From the NCBI GenBank assembly GCA_945643635.1, contig CALZFC010000251.1, forward strand, positions 51,001 through 115,000: a DNA stretch of 64,000 bases. The letters are read 5' to 3'. The position numbers were made by a program, and so were the translations under genes. The stretch comes from Allodiplogaster sudhausi (lineage: Eukaryota > Nematoda > Chromadorea > Rhabditida > Diplogasteridae). Position 1 is the first letter of the stretch, and each line of letters starts with the position of its first letter. A model generated the notes under the pieces. That model was not told the DNA's origin. It did not search any database and saw nothing but the letters and a program-made list of their open reading frames with translations. Below, one piece after another: positions 22,263 to 36,029 of this stretch.

Positions 22263-24534
22263 GCCTAAATTAGGTTTATAATAAAAGTAGTTTGAACAAG
22301 ATCTGACCGAATTAATATAATTAATGAGTGATTAATGTTTAGAGTAATGTACTGAACAAATAATTTGTAAAAAAAAAAATATTAAGCACAATTCTAAAAT
22401 CGAACCCGATTCTACTGGCTCGATCAGCTCTCGCAAGAGAAGAATGGATGTGTCTTTTCGCAGCATCGCCTCGTTCCTTTATAGGCGCGGCCACCCCGAG
22501 CACAAAGATGCAACTCTCGCCCGCCTGCCCACTTTTGCTGTCGTCACCACAGTGTGGCGCACATCGAAGTAAACGACGCCCTTTCGGGTTATTGCCATAA
22601 CACCCTTCTGATAAGAGCCGGAGGGAGACATAGAGAGGGAGGGAGTGATAGGTGAGGGAGGGAGATAAAGAGAGAGGGATGTACAGGGAGACAGAGAGAG
22701 AAAGGGAGAGAGAGATGAGAGAATGCTGATTGTGAGTGTGGGCGTCGGCTCAGCTTCCGACTGAACACTTTTCAACTTACAACTTACAAAATTCCCATTA
22801 CCAAAGATAAAACGCACGATTTTACGGATTAAGAAGGATTGAACAGCATTAGAGATCACGTGCACCCATTATCAGCAGGATGGGGAGTGTTCCGGGACTT
22901 GCGCCCGCACTATGACTTCTACAGACATAAGTCGTTGGCTGGAGACGATAATCAGCCCGATTAACCCTTCTATCTTAGGTTTATTCTTTCTATAGCTTTT
23001 CTTTCACTTTCCCAGTCTTGCATAGATCACAGAATAAGCGCTTCTCCTTATGCCTTTCATTCCAATGGTCGGCGCACATGAAAAAGTGCTTATGGCCAGG
23101 TGCCCGGCCAGACACGGTAGAGCCAGAGAGATAAGAAACCAAGAGGAGGGAGGTCTTCCGAGCACAAAAGGGCGCCCACGCAGCCCATGAGAGGTGCCAT
23201 TTAGAGCAATAAAACAAAGAGTGTGTGACCTCATAACAAAAAAAGATGAAGAGTTGAAGTCTTCACAGCCTATCCCGTGAACGCCCTCCTCGCACAGGAA
23301 TGTCAACATGAACCACTTTGAGAAGCATCAGGTGCCGTTAGACACATACATGAGGCTATGTGTCATACATATTCTTCGCGAGTTGTCAAATGTCGCTTTA
23401 AACGCTATGCAAACACACTAATAATACCTAGGCATCTCTCTCGTGTTTGTTTGCCAGTCTCGTCGACCCCGGACATAGCTCAATTGCACATGCTTGCATC
23501 AGGATCCATCAGAAAAGAATGAAAACGATCCTTCTTAGTTATTTCTGTCTTGCTGTGAATAAAATATTAAGGGAGCACGAAACCGTATCGTAATATATTT
23601 TAATCTTCCTGAGTACTATAGTCGTTCTTGCCTCTCTAAAATACATGCTCTCTTTGTGTCGGGCAAAATAGCGCGAATTCAAACATGAGTTTTTAATTCC
23701 TTCTGTTTTTACTGTCCTCTTTATTCCCATAGAAAAACCTTTATCATTCGCAAAACTCTACAGCATGGGGAATTAGTAAAATTCCTCAACTATTTCGTAA
23801 TCACAGCATCAAAGAGGAGGGAAATACATATGTCCATATGTGTTCTGCATTATTTGTTGAGCTTTTGCTTACAATTACCGAATCAGAAATCGAGTAGTCA
23901 TCGATCGTCATCCCACTGTCTCTGCTGCTTTTACAGGCTTGACATTTAAGCCGTCCGTATCTCTTGACATTCCACCTTGTCTTTGCAGTCATTCCTGTGC
24001 CCTGTGAAGAGAACAGCGATTAAGCACAGCGTCAAAAAGACGCAATTGACAAACTCCAAGAGTAAACACGCCACTGAGAAATGTCTGGCAGAAAATTTTT
24101 TTTTTATAAAGTAATTATAAAGAAATAATAGGTGCACTATGACAGACGAAGGACACAACTTTACAACTGAATAATATTAGCTTTACCTAATCTCTTTACT
24201 TTATTGAATTTTTTTTGCGATTTTTAATGAAATTTCCATGTCAAATTATGTGATTTGATGTACACATAGCCATATTTATTATACATAAACTAATTTCTAA
24301 AAGTTAAGTATACGTTTTTACCTTCAATTTGGTGAGAATTTCTGACAATGAGTTGAGGGCCCAATCGGGCCTTCGGGCGGCCCAACATTTCTTGGGCCTG
24401 GCCCCTGGCCCTTCGGAAGTATGCAAATTTATGTAAATTAGTACTGGGCAAATTTTTTAAAATATTATGTTTAAAGGGAAAAGAATTTGGCTGAAATGCG
24501 AGGCCGGCTATCGGTGAATTTTTCCTTGTCCTCT

Positions 24535-24981
24535 TTAAAGGAGATCTTAAGGGAAAAACTCCTACCACGAAGTCCCTGACGGATTTGGACGGAATGATAA
24601 AAAGAACGGAGTAAAGAATCAACAGAAATGGTGCTACTGCCCCTCGCCTCACTCCCCAGAAACTTGTGGTTTGCACCACTGACAGGTGAGCCTACGTGTT
24701 AAGAAAAACCCGGCCAATGATGGTTGCGCGCACCATATGTATGCAATTAATCGGCATGACACGGTTGCCCCCAGCGGCCGCGGTGTTGCTCTGTTAAAAA
24801 TTTTTGAAAATGGCGGGAAAATAAAATATTTGGGAATTCAAAGTAGAAAGCAGTGTTAATTTCCTCAGGGCATAAATGTTTTTGTGACTTTGGGGCGCTT
24901 ACAATCGAAGTTTCTAGCACAACCCGACCAAACAAGGCGAAAAAGACAAGACACTATTTATACGCCTCGGACCTCCTTTAA
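24535..24981 (-). mobile_element. TTAA-flanked MITE-like element, right copy
   Basis: Mirror of 8395-8841, carried along by the inverted duplication. Confidence 0.65.
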
Positions 24982-25120
24982 CCGTTAACCTCTCATCAAT
25001 ACTCGACGGCAGACATTCATTCTTCATTTCAACTGCAAGTTTACAAGAGAATTGAATATTAGGAACAAGCTTTCGTGCTCATTTGTAAAAATTTTATTCT
25101 TATGTGCTGAAGAAAACCAA

Positions 25121-26045
25121 TTAACAAAAGCGAAACATTGGTGTAGGAATTTCTTGGGATAGGGGAGGGGAGAGCCACGAGTGAGGGTGGTGAAATGCAT
25201 CGGGAGATGGCTGCAGATGGAGTATCTCGGTCATCGCATGAACAGACAGCCACCCTATTGTCTTCTGATCGCGGTAGTTGAGCTCGCCAGAGAGATCGAT
25301 GGGACTGATGGTCTCTGCAGCGTACTTGCGCGTTGCGAAGAGCCACGGAAATTCATTGATCGACACGTACGACCAGACGCTGTTTGGGCATTCCGTATGG
25401 CAGGTGTGGATGATCTTCAGAAAGTACTTGTCCTGTAAGAAGAACAAGTTAACAGCCGCAGATTAAGCTAGAAGTAGTAATTTGTGCATATAAATAAGTC
25501 CGTTTCCGGCCCACAATGAAACCATAATTTGAATTACATAAACGAACAAACTTTTTATTGAAATCATTATAGCGTCAAAATGTTATACCGTGAGAACTAA
25601 ATTATGGGCGTTGCCATAGATCGTATACTTTTTATTGCCATCCACAAGGACATTTTCTAGACGGCTCAAAAACTTGTGATCTGAAAAAATTAAATTAAAA
25701 AAAGTAATAGTTAGCTAATAAAATATGTAAATAATAAGAATAATTTTTTATGTGAATTTCATAACCTTTTTTACTTCTTGCACAATCATCATGCAAATAC
25801 ATATTGCGGCATTCTTATTTAAAAAAAATTTTTACAGTCGTCAAAGTCTGACCGCCGTTTGACCAGTTTTCCCACAACTCGACGATGGCCATGCGGTTCT
25901 TGAGCCATTTTTCAGGGCAGGTGAGCGAGAAGGTAGCATTCATGGTTTGCCCGGAAGAAAACGAGACCTCTGGAAGCGACGCGCTGGAAGCCAGCGAAAA
26001 GAGCGCAGAAGCGCCAATCAAGAAAAGGAGCGAGGAGCGATGCAT
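25121..26045 (-). CDS. Transthyretin-like (TTL) secreted protein, long C-terminus, right copy
   Basis: Mirror of 7330-8255. Exons 26045-25853, 25680-25589 and 25432-25121. The first intron holds the only inter-arm difference I found (six T at 25767-25772 instead of seven A on the other arm), so the encoded protein is unchanged. The gene is divergent from the TTL gene at 28271. Confidence 0.82.
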
Positions 26046-28270
26046 TTCTGGAACAATCATTCAATCAATCGGTTTATCATGTCAGGCACTAAATGCTCAG
26101 ATGGGTATTCGTCGTTGGTAATCATCGCGGTTTTGCTGGAAAGCGCAAACAAGTGAACAAAGATGCAGCGACAATTCGCTGTTTCATCACACAAATTAAT
26201 GATATCTGTTTAGCGTCAAATCATAGTAAATTACTTTGCAATAAATACTGTCCAACGAGCCAAAATACAAATATATTTTTTATGGAGCACTAAAAACGTC
26301 GCGTAACGAACACTTCAGCGCGGAATATTTAATGTATTATTTCGACCAAGCTTAAACAACCTGGAGTGGGAAAGCAAGAATCCCAAAATTCACACCCTTT
26401 AAGGCTATGAGCACGTTCTTCTTCTAGCAATCCAACATCAAAGTTAGATAGAAGAACAAAGAATTATGAATGATATCATGTTTCTGTTGCTTATTGTTAG
26501 AAGTCATAAAACACATTTCCACATGAAGAGTCACACAAAGAAAAATGGTATGTAGGCTACGTTTTCTCACACATGAAATCGCTTGAACAAACAGAAATTA
26601 TTTCTTATATAGTTATACTATTCGTAGCAAAATTTTAAAAATTTTCACATAAAGAGAACAAGTGAGCGCCTTTCGTCGATTCGAACTACATATGCTCTTT
26701 ATTTAATCGTCCATCGGAAGTGTATTCATCAAATCGATGAGCGAAAGAAGTAAATTTACGATCTGTTATTCATCAAATCGATAAGCGTAATTAAGCAGTA
26801 AGTATTCGATCTGTTAAGCATTTCTCACAGTTTGCAGGACACACATTCTTGGTCATTGTGGAACCTTGAGGAAAAAATCGACGGTTAGAAATACAGAGAT
26901 CACTACTTGCAAAGGAAGATAAGAATCCGTGAGGGAAGATCTATTCTTCCCATATAACACAATTATTTCAGATCATTTTATGTATACATCTTTATGTATA
27001 TGCTATTCTTTCCACATTCCTCACATTTTCCCAACAAATATTGATTGTCTTTCGAATGTTGAAGCGAACACACTGGATAATAAATATGTCAATGAGGAGT
27101 TAGTGGATGTGGAAATCTAATGGGAATATCGACAAGGTTGATGGCTGCAGCCAGGCAAGCCGTATAGCGGCTCTTGGACCGACAGCGACGGTCCAAGAGC
27201 TCATTGACCGAATGTGTTGCGTGTGCGAGCAGTATGCGCGAGGGTGGTAGGGTCGTAGGCGCGAGCGGCTTGCGCGCACCTGCGCTACGCGTTGCGGTCG
27301 CGGTCCCTGTCAGGGGAAACCGGGCGGCAACTGTGAACGCTGCGGGGGCCCGCTCTCTGGTCGTCGCTGTCCTGTTGACATTCCTGCAATAACTTATTTA
27401 TTTATTTAATCATTCATAGATGTGGCAACATATGGAATCTTTGCTCGATTTACGAGACGGAACGAAAATAGGAAGTGTTAAAAAATTTGGTATGGGTGAA
27501 ATCATGAAAGTTTTATTCGGTAAATAAGAAAATGAAACACAATCAAGCAGTTCACGCGTCCCCGACTCTGACTTGGCCAGAGTCGCTGGAGAAGGAAGCG
27601 CGATGGGACGAGTTAATTCGAAGTGACTCGTAGCTGCGAGAAGATATGTAGGAGCCTGCAATTATGGTTGGCGTTTCATAATTGGATTAATGATGGAGAT
27701 TTCCACCTCATTTTTCTCTCTATTCCAATCATTGAAAATACAGAACTCGCCTGGTGCTTTTCATGCGCTTCTGGTTGTTCCTCTCGCTTTCGGATCGGTC
27801 GTCGTTATTAGGTACCAGTCGTAGCGATGCTGGAACTTCACACAACTCGCTCTTCCGCCTTAAGCGAAAATATTGTTCACATTTTTTTTGGGAAAATTGC
27901 ATGTAAATAAACGATCAATTTGCACTTGTAGTTCAAAACTCTTAACATGAACTATGTGAATAGTTTAATTAGAAATGAAATATTTCGATAAAGAATTACG
28001 GAATATCATTTTTGACTTGAGGAAAGAATCAATCATTTCACGTGCTTTTCTCGATTGCAGGCGGTCTCGCTTAGATTCGTTTAATATTTGCCCCATTAAT
28101 TTTCTCAACATTCAAGATTTTTTCCCTTGTCCATTTTTTGTGGAACTAGTTTTCCAATCGAACAAATAATGGCTCTGTTCAACTTTGAATGTTCTTCTTG
28201 AGAGAATCCATTTAATTATCTCGAAATTAATTAACTGAAAAATCGACAATATTTTTCAGGCAGAAAAATA

Positions 28271-29024
28271 ATGCGATTTTTGTGCGTCTTCTCTGTCGTG
28301 GCACTCCTGGCCTTAGTTTCTCTTCTTCTTCCACCGGCCGCCGCTTTCGGAGTCGAAGCTCTCTTTGGCCTTTCGTGTCCGAATGTCGAGAACACCTCGG
28401 CCACCGTCGAGTTGTTCGAGTCAACGTGGGACGGTCAAGGCTTTCCAAAACTTTTGGCGCCGTTTTTGAATTTCATCGAATTAAATAACTATTAACTAAA
28501 AGCAGCATTACTGATTTCCATGCATAAATCACTCCAATGATGGCTTTTATAAGAAACCAAACCATAAAATTGATTCTGCATATTTAAATTATAGAAAACA
28601 TAAATTTGATTCAATGAAATGGCAGTTAATTATATTTCTCTTACTTGAGAATCATTTAGGCAATTTCACTTGGCGTACCTCCCAAACGGTTCTCGTCAAT
28701 GACAACTTAGCTACGAAGGTCACTACCAATGGAAATGTAAGTTGATTGCGCTTCTCTGTGTAATAGAGGGAATCAGGACACGATTTTCATCGTTTATTAT
28801 GGAAAGGTATATTATGCTTTATATCGCTGAAAGCTTAGTGTATATTACAGGGTAAGGACTTCTACCTCGAAATCACACACAACTGCGAATGCACCACCAA
28901 TGCGACCAGCACATTCCGTCTGCCGCCAAAACGAGGAAATGCCGAGGATATGCCCAACATTTGCTTTGATCTCTCGCTGAATTCTACGTGTAAAGACATT
29001 AAAATTCAATGGTCCAGAGAATAA
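28271..29024 (+). CDS. Transthyretin-like (TTL) secreted protein, right copy
   Basis: Mirror of 4351-5104. Exons are 28271-28433, 28660-28736 and 28851-29024. The first donor is the weak GTCAAG, chosen because it restores phase 1 and gives the same exon layout as the other TTL genes here. The protein sequence is identical to the left copy. It lies divergently from the other right-arm TTL gene (25121-26045). Confidence 0.85.
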
Positions 29025-29833
29025 AGAGAGCATATTGTTTCACATTTGTGTTGTAAACGTTCTTGAATTAAAACTACGGACATGTACATGTGGCGAACAA
29101 AGAATATATGAACTGGATTATTGATTATATTTTCAAATACCGGGTTGAAGATCCAAAATTTTCATAACAGCTTCGAAATGGAAGCTTGCGTGATATCAAG
29201 TTTTGCATATTTTGCATGTTCTGGTAAATGAAAAGTTAGCTGCTTGTGCACTTTACAAGTATAATATTGAAGATAGCCAAACTCACTGGCCCGTATGCAA
29301 GACAATTTTTATAGTAACCCTTCCCTTCTCGTGGTTGTAGCTTTTGTCCACCCATTGAAATTGGGTTCCCTTCATTTCATCAAGCTTTTAATATGTCCAC
29401 TTTGTTTCCAATCTACCGTCTGCTTCTTCTCCAACTTCACTATTGCTCTCTGTTTTCTGTACTGCATCGTTAAACTATTTTGTTGCTCCAGTACTTTCAT
29501 CGCCTCTTTCACCTCTCACAATCAGCGTCTAGCATTCCTTTGACATTAAAAAATGTTCGGCGAACGTCGGTGTATTAGCACAATCATGTTCGACGATCTC
29601 TCATATCCTGCATATCGAGGGGGCGACCGAAATTGGCCGGCTTTTTCTGTGGAGAAAGAAAGAGTTCGAATGTAGCACCAATGAGTTGGGAGGAGAGGGT
29701 GTCCATTAAAAAAATGATCTAGCCCGATGCATGCAAACTGGCAAGATGCACAAAAGGCTCCCACTGACCAGCACCCTGAGTGTCATTAAACTCACTATCA
29801 ATATGATGTGCTTGCACGATTGGTTGATATAAG

Positions 29834-30520
29834 ATGGTGATATCAAGAGAATTCGCAATCGCATGTATTATGCTTTGTCTTTTGGGCAGTCAACTTCTGC
29901 TCTCGCTTGCTGTCGTTGCGGCACCGCCGATATTTAATCAATATCAGAGCAGCAGTTCGGAATCGAGCGACATTCAGGAGGATGGGCTTATCTTTAGCCG
30001 AGATTATGACATCCTCCAAACGTATCTTCATCATCATCATCATCATCACCACAGGCGCACAACGAGACGTCCACACCGGACAACTCGCCCGTGGTGGCCA
30101 CCTCACCGCAAGACGACCGAGGCAAGAACGTGAAGAACCGTGAAGACTACTCGGTCTACGACATCCGCATCTATCGCAACTCTTCAGCCAACTACTGCTT
30201 CTCCACTGTCGACTTCTAATCCGTCGACGACTATTTCGTCATCTTCAACAGCGATCTCTTCCAGCAAGACGATCACCGTAACTGATTTCACAACGACATC
30301 GAAGCCCGAGAAAACATCTCTAACGTCAATCAGTTCTGAAAATTCAAGTACGCCAACACCACTCTACACTACAAGCACGCAAACCGCATCCTCTCAAGCA
30401 ACAGAAGATCCACAATCAAACTCCACTACCGAAAGAACTGGTAGCAACTCCTCGCTAGTCATTTCTATTTTCACGTTCTTTATTCTATTTGCACTCCAAC
30501 CTGTTGTATTGTTGCTCTGA
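29834..30520 (+). pseudogene. Poly-His, Thr/Ser-rich secreted or GPI-anchored protein with in-frame TGA (right copy)
   Basis: Mirror of 2855-3541 with the same layout: signal peptide, acidic/Ser segment, eight His, Arg/Thr-rich basic region, TGA at 30131-30133, then Thr/Ser-rich region and C-terminal hydrophobic tail. Both arms carry the identical stop, so it existed before the inverted duplication or is an artefact copied with it. It converges on the prolidase gene ending at 30698. Confidence 0.7.
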
Positions 30521-30697
30521 GGTTGCCCTAATGCTAGTTGTATAATACAATATATTTATACAGACACAAATTCAGTGAAATTTGTATGTATGTATCTAAT
30601 GATTAAAAACGAATATCTCCTCTCTGCACGTATATCGAGTATCAGCATACAAGGAATAAATTTGAAAAAAAGTTAAATCCAAAGCATTAAAATCTAT

Positions 30698-33600
30698 TCA
30701 TTTGGCCGCCATAAATGCTTCGATTTCTTGTACAGTTCGCGGCAACGCCGCGTTCATGTTCTCATTGGGCTTGCCCGCCCAGATGATGACGTTGTCCTCG
30801 ATGCGAACCTGAATATGTGACAATGATAACGAAAAATTTATATATTTTTTAAATCTTTTTTTCTTTCACAAATTCGGAAAGCAAAAAAACCAATGTATAT
30901 ATTTTTATTTATTGCAAACAATTTGACTGACGCACCCCTCCACTACCGCGAAACTCGCTTATCTTCTCTTTGACGAGAAACTTTGCCTGTTCCGGATTCG
31001 CAAAGGCGGCCTCGAGTAGCTGATCGATAAAGTAGCAGCCGGGCTCGATAGTGATCACCATACGATCACTTAATTTTGGAGAAAAAATAAATATATATTC
31101 AAAATTTTTAAACGGTCAAATAAAAAAATTTTCCTGATCAGCAAAAGATCACTTTATTGTATCAATTAAAAAAAATAAATTTAATATTTTTCATTGCCCA
31201 TCATTACTCACAATATCACTGTTGTGTACACACACAAATAAATAACTAAATGAATTTGTGATAAAAATAAAAATAAAACTGCAAAGAAGAAAACAGCATA
31301 CCGTAGTGTTCGCGTGTTACGCAGCGACTTGAGCCCGGGCAGTGAGGAGCGCGGCCGCGCGTCGTCAAGGTAGCCACCCACGTCATGCACGTCGACTCCC
31401 ATGAAGTGTCCGAGGCCGTGCGGCATGAATACGGCGCCCACGCGGAACTGAACTATTGAACTGAAATTTTGAACTGAAAATGTATTGATTGATTTTATTC
31501 AATAAATCATATTTATAGATTCCCTGACAGCTAGCAGAATGTGAAAAAGCTATTCAACTGGAAAATCCTACCTACCTTTATATTTCTAATAAGATTTTTC
31601 ATGTGCAAAGAATGTTCAGCGTATGCATAGCGTTTGGATACTCTTAATTCAGGCTGGAAAGCACGTGTCCTCGTCTACATCTTTGATCACCTTAACCTTA
31701 ACCCTTACCCTAACCTTAGCCCTTACTCCTGCCTTAGCTCTTACTCTAGCCTTACCATTCGCCCTACTTTAGTCTAAGCCCTTCCCTAGCCTTAACCCCA
31801 ACACTCTAACACTAAGCCCTGAACCTACCCGAAGCATGTCGTCGACATCGCCGACCACAAGTCCGGCGGCTTTCAGATCCTCGAGAATGATGCGCTCCGA
31901 AAGGAGATGCATGTCGGTCCAGCGGACGCCTTGGAATAAAGCAACATTGTTTCCGTCATTACTTTACTAAACATTTACAGCTAACCATCAATCGCAGATA
32001 TTCTTTATGCAGTTAATAAAATTAAGAAAAAAAACAGAGAGTGATTAATGATAAAATACGTTTGAAAAAATTGTAATACATACATGATTATAATTTTTTT
32101 TGGACCCGGTGCTTTTGACTGCAGCGTTTAGCACTTATCCTAATGCCAAGAATTGCAATTGATGAGTACTTTGCCTGAGCCATTCTTAAAAGTGTCTAAA
32201 GCAGTATAATTAAAAGCCACACCTGGCCGAGCTTTCTCAAGGACGGCTCGATTGGCGCGCAGCACTGCGTTGTAGATGATCTTCTGTTTCTCGGTGAACT
32301 TGCCATTTGCCGGAAAGGATGTCGTGACGTCGGAAGCTGTAAATAATTTGTTTTATATATCCCCATCAACTTTTAAATTCCCGCCAAAAGTCTACGATAT
32401 TGTAGCAGTTATATTTTTTTATTCCCGCTGAAAACTTAAGATACCATAAAAGTCACACATTTTTAATTTCCCGCCAAAACTCTACGCTACCGTAGCAGTT
32501 GTATTCGGGTCCCATGTCGAAGAGGCAGATATCGCCGTCCTTGATCTGACGTGAGTTGGGCGCAGTCGCATGGCCATAATGAAGGACTGCGCCGTTACAT
32601 CCCCTACATACGAAGGATTTGTTGAGCATGATTCGGCATCTCTCTCTCTCCTTCTCTCCCTCTCTCTCTATCTCTCTTTCTTTGACTAGCTGTCTCTCCC
32701 TGGCTCTCTCTCTCAATATCATTCTCTCTCTCTTACTTTCAATGCTAATCTCTCACTCTCTAAGTTTTATACGAATTCTCTCCTCACATCCCCCCTCTCC
32801 CTCCACTCTACTCCTCAATCAGATTTATAATGATACTCACGATGCTGCAATACAAGTGTAAGCGACATGTCGGCAGCCACCCGAGTAGTACGAAGAATGC
32901 TTGAAGAGGCTGAAAGACACATCTCATTCCAAGTGCATCATATCGCTCTCTCGCTCTCTTTCTCTCTCTATCTCGATCTCTCTCGCTCTCTCTCTCTGTC
33001 TCTGTGTATAACATCACGGATAAAATGTATGTATCTATGCGGCCCTTACCTCTCCAGCTGATATTCATAGAGTCCAGGACGCATGTGCTTCATAACGGCT
33101 TCGTGAGCGGCGTTAGCAATCTTGGCCGTGTATCTGGGTACAATCTTTTATACGTGTAAATATCTGCAAATTACATATTGATTTAATTCTTTTATATTAA
33201 ATTACTTCGAGTAATTAATAAATTGTTTTTTTTCTAAAATCTATTCCACATGTGAACTTTAAAGATTTTTTAGATAAAAAAATTAAACAACAAAATATTT
33301 TATTGCCATTTCTTAAGTTCGCAACCTCAGGACTTGAAGCTCGTAGTCAGTCTTGAACACGCGCAAGTTGGCAATGATCGGGTAGAGCGTCTTTTCATCG
33401 AGCGGAAAGCTAGTAAGAAGTGGTTAAATAAAGTGTAAACGCATGCTATTGTATAAAAAATGAAATATATATATATATATATATATATATCTTGCTAAAT
33501 TCTCCCTAACAATAAAGCACCTGTCAATTCCGCTAAAGTTCGCTGGTAGAAGCGTCTTGCTGCTATCGGTGTTTTCGGCTTTCTAAACAAGGAAGTAAAA

Positions 33601-34963
33601 AATATTAGTTATCATGCTAAACACTGTATGTAGATAATCTCTCTATCGATGCTACATTTATAAATATGTATATCACATTAACATTATAATTTTCTAAGAT
33701 ATATTACATTGTAGGATTTTTGGATAAATAGTTTAATCTTATCATTAAACAGTATTTGCTTACTTACCAGTAATAACAACTTCTTAGCGCCAAGCTTCTG
33801 CAGCGCCGTTTGAATCGCATTGGCCTCATTGAAAATGATTTCGTCCACCTCGTACTTTTGCTTGAACCACGCAGCGTCGTGAATTCTGAGATGAAAGAAA
33901 AGTTAGAAATAGAAGCACTTTTAAGTTCTTCAATGTTAAAAAAAATGCATTTCTTGTAAATTTACATTTCTTTGTTCATGCAGCCCAAAGACAGTCTGCA
34001 TTTTTGTAATTCTGGATCTTAAAAGGAGCACGAAACGTAAATAGCCGTAATTTGTTTTAATTTTCCCGTCAAGTATAGTCTCGTCTCTCTCTAAATCACT
34101 TCCTTTTCGCTCTCGTGTAAGGCAAAACATCGCGAATTCAAAACGGAGTTTTTGGCTCCATCAAGATACTCGCTAGGAACCACGTACTGTCCTTCCCAGA
34201 TGGCAAAGTCAGCGGCCAAATGAGGTGGGAAGAGAATGGAGCGGCCCGAGGTGACGTCAATCACTCCGTAACACTCCGATTCGTGCACTCCGAACGTCCA
34301 GAAGAAGTAGGACTCCTACGATGAGTTTTATTTTTATCTTTATTTTATAAAAGTTAATATCAAAAACTTTTTTTTGTTAAAAAAACAAAATATCGCCAAT
34401 ATACTACCACTTTTTTTCTTTCTCTAAAAAATTATCTTTATAACAATGTCGACATTTGCGAAAATTCAAATTTTAAATGGCAAAATCAAATAATTTACAT
34501 ATGTAATCAACGAACCTGTCGAAAGGCTTCCTCATTCATGTCTGTATTGTATCGCGTCGTCTCCTTGCCGCCCTGAAGAAGAAAAAGAAAATTACAATTT
34601 GGAATGAGAGTGAGTAAGAAGAGTAATTGCAGCTTGAAATCTCACATAATTCTTCGGTGATCGCCCTCCTTTAATATGTAACACCAAGAAGATATGCTCG
34701 ACATATCCCCTTTAAAGAGGCTGTCTGTGGAGCTTAAAAAGGTACCGTGCTTTATCCTGCATATTCTTTTCTTGAGTGTTACGGTAGGTTTTAAGCTGCG
34801 TGGTCAGCCCTTTTAACAAAGCCCCTATGTCTACCTGTAGCACGACAACAGTGCCAGCGGGCAGATCGGTACGTTTCCTGAGCTCTTCGACCAGTCTCTT
34901 CCGATTGAGCACGAACAACGCGGCAGGCACGTGGAGAGTGTCGCCGCCGAGGTCGAACGACAT
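30698..34963 (-). CDS. PEPD: Xaa-Pro dipeptidase (prolidase), complete gene
   Basis: Fourteen exons: 34963-34835, 34572-34516, 34315-34188, 33885-33768, 33582-33521, 33409-33326, 33133-33050, 32909-32841, 32603-32491, 32336-32223, 31929-31829, 31447-31302, 31068-30936 and 30808-30698. They sum to 1449 bp (482 residues; human prolidase has 493), and all junctions keep phase. The N-terminal domain starts [20 protein letters not shown]; the catalytic creatinase-fold domain keeps all five metal ligands (two Asp, one His, two Glu) in [28 protein letters not shown] and GVRIED. There is no signal peptide, so it is cytosolic. It releases C-terminal proline from dipeptides, e.g. during collagen recycling. 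From exon 6 outward it lies beyond the left-arm window edge, so only this copy is complete here. Confidence 0.96.
33464..33490. repeat. AT dinucleotide microsatellite in prolidase intron 5
   Basis: A run of about 13 AT units between exons 5 and 6 of the prolidase gene. Confidence 0.9.
34025..34159. mobile_element. GGAGC-type short dispersed repeat in prolidase intron 3
   Basis: One of the best preserved copies, bounded by GGAGCACGAAA and TTTTTGGCTCC, with ATCGCGAATTCAAA inside. It ends about 30 bp from the exon 3 donor at 34188. Confidence 0.6.
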
Positions 34964-36029
34964 TTCTACTTCTTAACGGAGCCAAAAACTCGCATTTGAA
35001 TTCGCGCCTTTTGCCATGGGTGAGAGTGCATGTGATGATCAGAAGAATTAACATAGATTACCGTCCAGCTTACCAACAGTCCAATAAAAAAAAAGAAGAA
35101 AATACAACAACATATTGTCAGTCAAGAATCATTCCGGAACAGAGCAAGCAAACAAGGGAGATAAAATCAGGCTTTTCTCGATGAACCAAAAAGCTACCAT
35201 CAACCATCACCACTAATTAACGTCCATTACACTTCAACATGAAACATGAAATCATATTAAAATTTAAGTAACACAAAGAAGAAAGGTGTAGGCATGAGAC
35301 ACCTTATAGCAAGTGGTACTGAAGCTACTTGCCATCTCAAGCAAACGGCCTCCAATGTCCCTCTTGGCAACAAGTTGATAAGCTATCAAGTTATGAGACG
35401 TTGAAAGAAAGAACGAAATGGTGGAGAGGGAGAGAGACAGAGTAAGAGAAAGAGAGAGTGAGTCAGATTGATAAAACTTTTAAGCAAGAGAGATAGTGAG
35501 AGAGCAAAAACGAGAGAGAGAGAGAGAAAACTTTTAAGCAAGAGAGACAAAGTATCGAGAATGCAAGAGACGGTGAAGGACAAAGAGCGTTATCAACATG
35601 GCCACTAGTCTCTTGTTACTTCCTTTCGCCTTATCGCTCTGACGTATATTTATGTCTTCTGTCTTTATTCAGTACGACAACATAATTTTGTGAAAGTTCA
35701 CATGTCCAAAAATACGAAAACCAATTACACATCTCACTGACATGAGACATTTTGTGGAAACATATTAAATTAATTAAGGGCATATTACAGGAGGGCGATC
35801 ACTGTAAAGTTACGTGAGACTCTTACAATATATTTTTCATTTTTTTGTTTATTTATTTTATATTTCATCTTATGCTATTTTTACACAGCGTCTTTATTTG
35901 TGCACTTTGAAATTGAACGCGAGAATGTGTTGGCTACTAACAATGTGAAGGCGGCAATTTGAAATTGCATTAAAAATTTTCGGAGCCTAATTCTGCTCAT
36001 TAAAGGGAGTGATATGACTTCGATGCTTC
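34964..36029. other. Intergenic region between prolidase gene and its pseudogene
   Basis: Contains a partial GGAGC-type repeat (34983-35030) directly upstream of the prolidase start, a GA tract (35427-35580), and a relic near 35785 that begins GGAGGGCGATCAC. That relic resembles the TTAA-bounded segment ending at 34674 in prolidase intron 2. No gene seen. Confidence 0.6.

Larger units (their letters stand above)
18335..33374 (-). repeat. Right arm of a giant inverted repeat
   Basis: Mirror copy of 1-15041. Unlike the left arm, the sequence on its outer side is present in the window and completes the prolidase gene through to its start codon at 34963. Its inner edge at 18335 abuts a diverged 3' fragment of the mucin gene (18134-18333) lying in the opposite orientation to the right-arm mucin gene. 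Confidence 0.95.
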
